Below are positions 59,613-64,000 of a stretch of 64,000 nt of DNA, one piece after another. Each line of letters starts with the position of its first letter. Position 1 is the first letter of the stretch. Both the position numbers and the translations under genes were made by a program. Under the pieces are notes generated by a model. The model ran no database searches and had not been told where the DNA came from. It was given only the letters and a program-made list of their open reading frames with translations. This DNA is from Conoideocrella luteorostrata (taxonomy: Eukaryota > Ascomycota > Sordariomycetes > Hypocreales > Clavicipitaceae): NCBI GenBank assembly GCA_032433595.1, contig JASWJB010000003.1, positions 248,001 through 312,000 on the forward strand, given 5' to 3'.

Positions 59613-60637
59613 AGAGTACACGAAGTAACGGCCATACATGAAACGTATATACTAGTGGGAGCAGTGGTAGAATGTATTTAGTAGAAGCAAGCGTATATAA
59701 AATAACGACATGCATGTCATTGGTGTCGAGGAGTCCAGTCAAATACATTAAAAAGCAATTGCGTAAGCCAACCACCAGGCACCACCTGGACAGCGTGCAT
59801 ACACAAATGCGTGAAATCTGGAACTATGAGTGATGAATCTTATTAACGACCAAATGTGTCTCCCATGCCCGGATTTACCGGACGTACATCTCCACTCCAA
59901 CAGCCGATAATGTGGTGCGCCAAGGCTCTGTCCAAGACTCGCCATGGACCAGTTACAGTCCTGGGAATCGGGCCAAGTGGGATGCAGCAAACTGGACGCG
60001 CGGCATGCCCAAGACTCGACAACAAACTGCAGTCAAGAGAAACGAGGATGAAAGCTCCGCTTAGTTGTGCTGGAGGTGGCTGAGTTGCCGCGTACGTGCA
60101 TCTTGCTCTCAAGACCTACAGACCAAGAGAACCTCAATTCGTCCGTTGTTGATGTGGCGTGAGATACCGCAGGGTTCCAAGCCTTAGAAATAGACTATTA
60201 TTTAAGACTAATCGTGTCGGAATTAATTAATCACCTCTAAAGCCGATATATTACTGTAAACCCCCCATGGCGCGAGGCATGATTCTAGAAACGTCGGAGT
60301 TTAGACTGAGGAGGCTGTGCTGGTGCATCAGGCACTGACGCATGCTGGGGGCCGCCCGTGCTTGCGCCGCTTTTAGAGTGGGATGTGATGTTTCTACAGA
60401 GTATGGAGTACAGCCCGAGCCATTTACCGTATGCTCACTTGCTTACTTATTGTGTAGGCGTCATGGTCGGCTGTGAGAAGTCTTGGCCAACACAAATATC
60501 CCAAATCCGCGAGGCTTGGGAGTTGTGGCCAAGAAAAATAATCCACGCCTGATTCCACATATCGAGATATATAACATGTTGAGTGACCAACACAGGTGTC
60601 AAAGGGCATCGGATTGAGTACATTGCGCTTTCAAAAG
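59613..60637. other. Intergenic between M43 and ADAM genes
   Basis: No supported gene; both neighbours are on the plus strand. Short frames on the minus strand lack recognisable features. Confidence 0.5.
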
Positions 60638-63065
60638 ATGAAGATTCAATTCACAAAATTAGCATTTTTAGGCTTGTTTTCCCTGTTTTTTCACAATGGC
60701 AATGGTTCGTTACTACCAGCGTTCAAAGCAAGTGTATACTAAAAACTGATACAATTTTCAATATTTAGCCGAGTCATTCCGACACGAGAACCCTCGCGAG
60801 GTCGTGCGTCTTACGGAGATAGAATATTCGGCGACGCCAATCACTCACGAAGGTCCCGAAAATGTCTTGCTGTCATTCACTATCGGTGACAAAACGCGGC
60901 AAAGAATCGTACTCGAGTTGGAACGAAACGATGATCTCTTCTCACAGCCCGTCATGGTACGACATATTGGGGCAGACGGGTCGCTAAGCTCTGTTAGTAC
61001 AATACCTGCAGGGAGTCATTTAGCATTTCGAGGCGCCACCTCGGTGCGATCGCACGATAATGGACACTCGAGTACCACGAGGCAGGCAGGATGGGCAAGG
61101 ATGACATTCTTCAACAAGGATAAGGTGCAGCTGGGCGAAGGTGCTTTTAGCGTCGACGGCATCGAGTATCACGTCCAGCCAGATTACAAATACCGCAAGA
61201 TGCAGTCTCCTGGCGATCCCGTGGTTCCAATGAAATCGTCCACGCCATATATGGTCGCTTGGCGGGATATCGTTGACGAACTTCCGGGCGGCGAGGAGTT
61301 GAAAAAGCGACAAATCAACGAGGCCACTTGCTCTGTGTCTGACCTGGACTTTAACAGTGATCAGCTTTATTCTTCAGAGCAACATGGCGCCCTCCTAGAC
61401 CGCCAGGCAGGAGGAGGGCTAAACAGCCTGGATTTGGGGAGTGTAATCGGGTCAACGGCCGGATGCCCGACATCTCGACAGATTGCGCTCCTCGGCATAG
61501 CGACCGACTGTTCATACACATCCCAGTTCAGCTCATCCGACGAGCTTCGCGAACACGTGCTGTCCATAGTGAACACCGCATCCCGTCTCTATGAGTCGAG
61601 CATCAACGTCTCTCTCCGGATCCAAAACCTAACCATTAGCGATGCAAACTGCCCAAACTCTGGAGGCTCTAGCTCCACACCGTGGAACCTGGCCTGCAGC
61701 AACAATGTAGCCATTTCGGATCGACTGTCACTCTTCACCAGTTGGAGGCGCAGTTTAGGTACGGATGGAAACGCCATCTGGTCGCTGCTCAGCGCATGTA
61801 ATTCCGGCTCGACAGTCGGCATCGCATGGATTGGAACTGTCTGCAACGGAGCCAGCGGCCGTTCTCAGGGTACACTGGGTACAAATGTCGTGGTCCGCAC
61901 TCGATCCGAGTGGCAAGTCCTCGCCCACGAGATCGGGCACAACTTCGGGGCCGTCCATGACTGCACAGAGAATTGCAACTCAGGCTCCTCGTCCGAGCGA
62001 TGCTGCCCATATAGCCAAAGCAGCTGCGATGCAAGCGGCAGATATATCATGAACCCGGCCTCCACAACGGGCATGTCAGAATTCTCGCCATGCACCATCG
62101 GCACCATATGCACGGCCATGGGGCGCAACCTCGTTCGCAGCACCTGCCTCTCGGGCAACGAGGATGTAACGACAATTTCGAGCGGTGTGTGCGGCAATGG
62201 CATCGTGGAGCCCGGGGAGGAGTGTGACTGTGGAGGAGCAGAGGGCTGCGGCTCCAACAGATGCTGCAATCCTACAACCTGCCGGCTGGTTGAAGGCGCC
62301 GCCTGCGACGCTTCCAACAACGGCTGCTGCACATCTCAATGTCAGCTATCAAGCAGCGGCAGCGTGTGCAGGGCAAGTCTTGGCCCTTGTGACCCCGAGG
62401 AAGTTTGCGATGGCTCATCCGCATCCTGCCCAGCCGATGTCCGCACACCGGATGGACAATCTTGCGGTGATGGCAGCAACGGCACAACCTGCGCCTCCGG
62501 ACAATGCACGTCACGCAGCTTGCAGTGCGGCATGGCTCTGTTCAACTCGACCGGACTATCTAGCGGCGCATCGGCATGCGGCAGCAGCACGTGCCAGATG
62601 AACTGCCTCGCATCGGCGCAGTCGTCGACGTGCCAGGTAACGGGAGCCGACTTCGTGGACGGCACTGTTTGTGGCAACTCGGGGGCGGCAGGGCTTTGCT
62701 ACAACGGCGAGTGTCGGGCATCGCGCGAAAGAGGCGGAGGCAGCCCAAGCGCTTCGTCCTGGATCAATCGCAATAGAACCGTCTTCATAGTCATCGTCGT
62801 GCTTGGCGGTCTGCTGGTGCTGCTGGTAGTGTGGTGTTGCATCAGTTGCGTGCGGCGGAAACGCAAATCAGCCAGGGAGGAGAGCAACAGGGCTCGGCTG
62901 GCGACGCTTCAGCAGCAGCGTTGCCCTGTCGAAGGCCCTGTTCAAGGCCCAGTTCACGGCCCCGCCGTCGTCCCACCCTCTAACATCCCGCCCTTGCCCC
63001 TGTCACACGCCATCTATGCTCCGTCTCGCGGCTCTCCCAGGGTCTACTCCCATCGTTACGCATGA
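60638..63065 (+). CDS. ADAM-family metalloprotease, membrane-anchored (fungal ADM-B type)
   Basis: Two exons (60638-60704, 60769-63065), separated by a 64-nt intron, encode about 787 residues. The first exon gives a signal peptide (MKIQFTKLAFLGLFSLFFHNGN). A prodomain of about 240 residues follows. The reprolysin-type catalytic domain carries HEIGHNFGAVHDC at about residue 409 and a Met-turn (RYIMNPAS). A Cys-rich disintegrin-like domain starts with CGNGIVEPGEECDCGG, and a Cys-rich region follows. One transmembrane helix (about residues 697-719, VFIVIVVLGGLLVLLVVWC) is followed by a short basic and Pro-rich cytosolic tail with PVEGPVQGPVHGPAVVPP. This matches fungal ADAM proteins, which shed or process surface proteins. 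Topology should be type I in the plasma membrane or secretory pathway. Confidence 0.93.
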
Positions 63066-63616
63066 TCTACGATTAACGCTTGTATTTAGTTCATTGGTCC
63101 CCGGTTTATGACACTATGCTTTTTTTTAAAGGGGTTTCTAGGCGCATAGGTTCCGACCAAGTTCATAGTTCTTATATAGTAAAGCGCATAGAGATACATC
63201 ATTTAAACCGACCAACAGTGTCTAGAATCCTTTGGCATACTGCCCCTCATCACACCGATCTTGCTTGCCAAACACTTCAACGAGGATTTTTGGATTACCT
63301 AATAATGCTCGGACTGCCACAGACAATTCATACGAATTTCATCCTTGTCAATTGAGGCATTGTCAGCCAAGACGACGCCCTTGGCCTCCACCATGACAAG
63401 ACTGTGTCGGAGCATTACAATGACAACCCGTTGCCCAACACACTTCGGCCTAGAAACTATGATGGTGCTGATCGTACCACCAGCTGAAGCTGCTAACCGA
63501 TTAACAACAGCTCTTCGCGAGGATTTTTCATTTCCCGAGACAACCTGCCAGCCCTGCTCTCCATCCTCCTGCCTGCAAATCTTTGCAATACAACGGTTGT
63601 TTCCAGCGTTCTGCGT
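63066..63616. other. 3' flank, nothing supported
   Basis: 3' flank of the ADAM gene and of the minus-strand partial frame. No gene recognised. Confidence 0.45.
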
Positions 63617-64000
63617 TTAGAGCCGTGGTTTCCCCAAGTCCCAAGGAAATATCTTCTGCTCATTGGCTTTAGCACACGAAATCGTAGTATCTGAGCGACC
63701 TGACGGCGAAATAAAAGATATGGCGTTCTCGTTTAATTCGATAGTCATAGCCTTTTGATCGTCGTCCGTTTCTAAGTTGTGCTTTTTGAAATTATTGCCA
63801 CTATTAACAGTACCGCTTGAGTGTCGATGATCGTCCATGAGGATTCCAAGCGCCAATGTGCCGCTTACCCACCAAAATGGGCCGCCGAGCCAGCCGGCCA
63901 AGGTTGTAATGCCCGCAATGCCTAGTCCTTCACCTATTTCCGCGATAATTCGGAAGTTGTTCGGATTAGAAAAGCATACTGTTTCTTTATCGCGAGAAAA
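63617..64000 (-). CDS. Partial ORF running off the right edge, unknown
   Basis: A minus-strand frame is open from the window edge to TAA at 63617-63619. The part seen reads GEGLGIAGITTLAGWLGGPFWWVSG, a Gly/Trp-rich hydrophobic stretch that may be a membrane helix, followed by a polar C-terminus with HRHSSGTVNSGNNFKKHN. The start lies beyond the window. I do not recognise the family, and the frame may be part of a larger gene. Confidence 0.4.
   Translation of the reverse strand, partial: FSRDKETVCFSNPNNFRIIAEIGEGLGIAGITTLAGWLGGPFWWVSGTLALGILMDDHRHSSGTVNSGNNFKKHNLETDDDQKAMTIELNENAISFISPSGRSDTTISCAKANEQKIFPWDLGKPRL

Overview
The window is nuclear DNA of a filamentous ascomycete, most likely a sordariomycete and probably of the Hypocreales. 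Coding regions are broken by many short spliceosomal introns, mostly 49-112 nt, with GTRNGT-type donors and CTAAC/CTAAT-like branch sites. Protein types fit this group: two Zn(II)2Cys6 regulators, an SPX-ankyrin-GDPD protein, a fungal ankyrin protein, and many secreted hydrolases. The exact genus cannot be fixed from the sequence alone. The secreted enzyme set (deuterolysin-like M35, subtilase with PA and C-terminal domains, pappalysin-like M43, ADAM, phospholipase C, alpha/beta hydrolase) would suit an insect- or nematode-associated or saprotrophic hypocrealean fungus.

Layout. 0-5.6 kb: mostly gene-poor, with one secreted M35 metalloprotease whose C-terminus is a 21-bp minisatellite. 5.7-13.7 kb (minus strand): a maltose-permease-type MFS sugar transporter, a long gap, a Zn2Cys6 regulator and a secreted or membrane-anchored alpha/beta hydrolase. 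15.8-17.0 kb: relic of a PLP-dependent decarboxylase that has lost its catalytic centre. 17.6-20.0 kb: ankyrin protein on the minus strand. 20.9-24.5 kb: divergent gene for an SPX-ankyrin-glycerophosphodiesterase, which contains a 4-nt microexon. 24.8-27.8 kb: convergent secreted subtilase. 30.3-37.4 kb: paraoxonase-like protein, AlaX-type tRNA editing protein, secreted phospholipase C and a disordered protein. 39.3-40.5 kb: conserved-looking unknown protein.

42.2-53.8 kb looks like a small metabolic cluster in decay: an HpcH/HpaI-type aldolase (intact), an amino-acid permease fragment, a 2-oxoglutarate oxygenase broken by a 7-bp tandem duplication, an intact Zn2Cys6 regulator divergent from it, and an ACC-synthase-like aminotransferase broken by a 1-bp frameshift, a nonsense codon and a Tyr-to-Asn change in its PLP pocket. 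54-56 kb holds degenerate tandem repeats. 56-63 kb carries a small secreted candidate, an M43 protease and an ADAM protease. A partial ORF runs off the right edge.

A dispersed repeat of about 158 bp, built around a 19-nt palindrome, occurs three times (17.3, 24.5 and 29.1 kb). I found no rRNA, no convincing tRNA, no CRISPR and no intact transposase. Exon boundaries were derived by hand from splice signals and reading-frame continuity.
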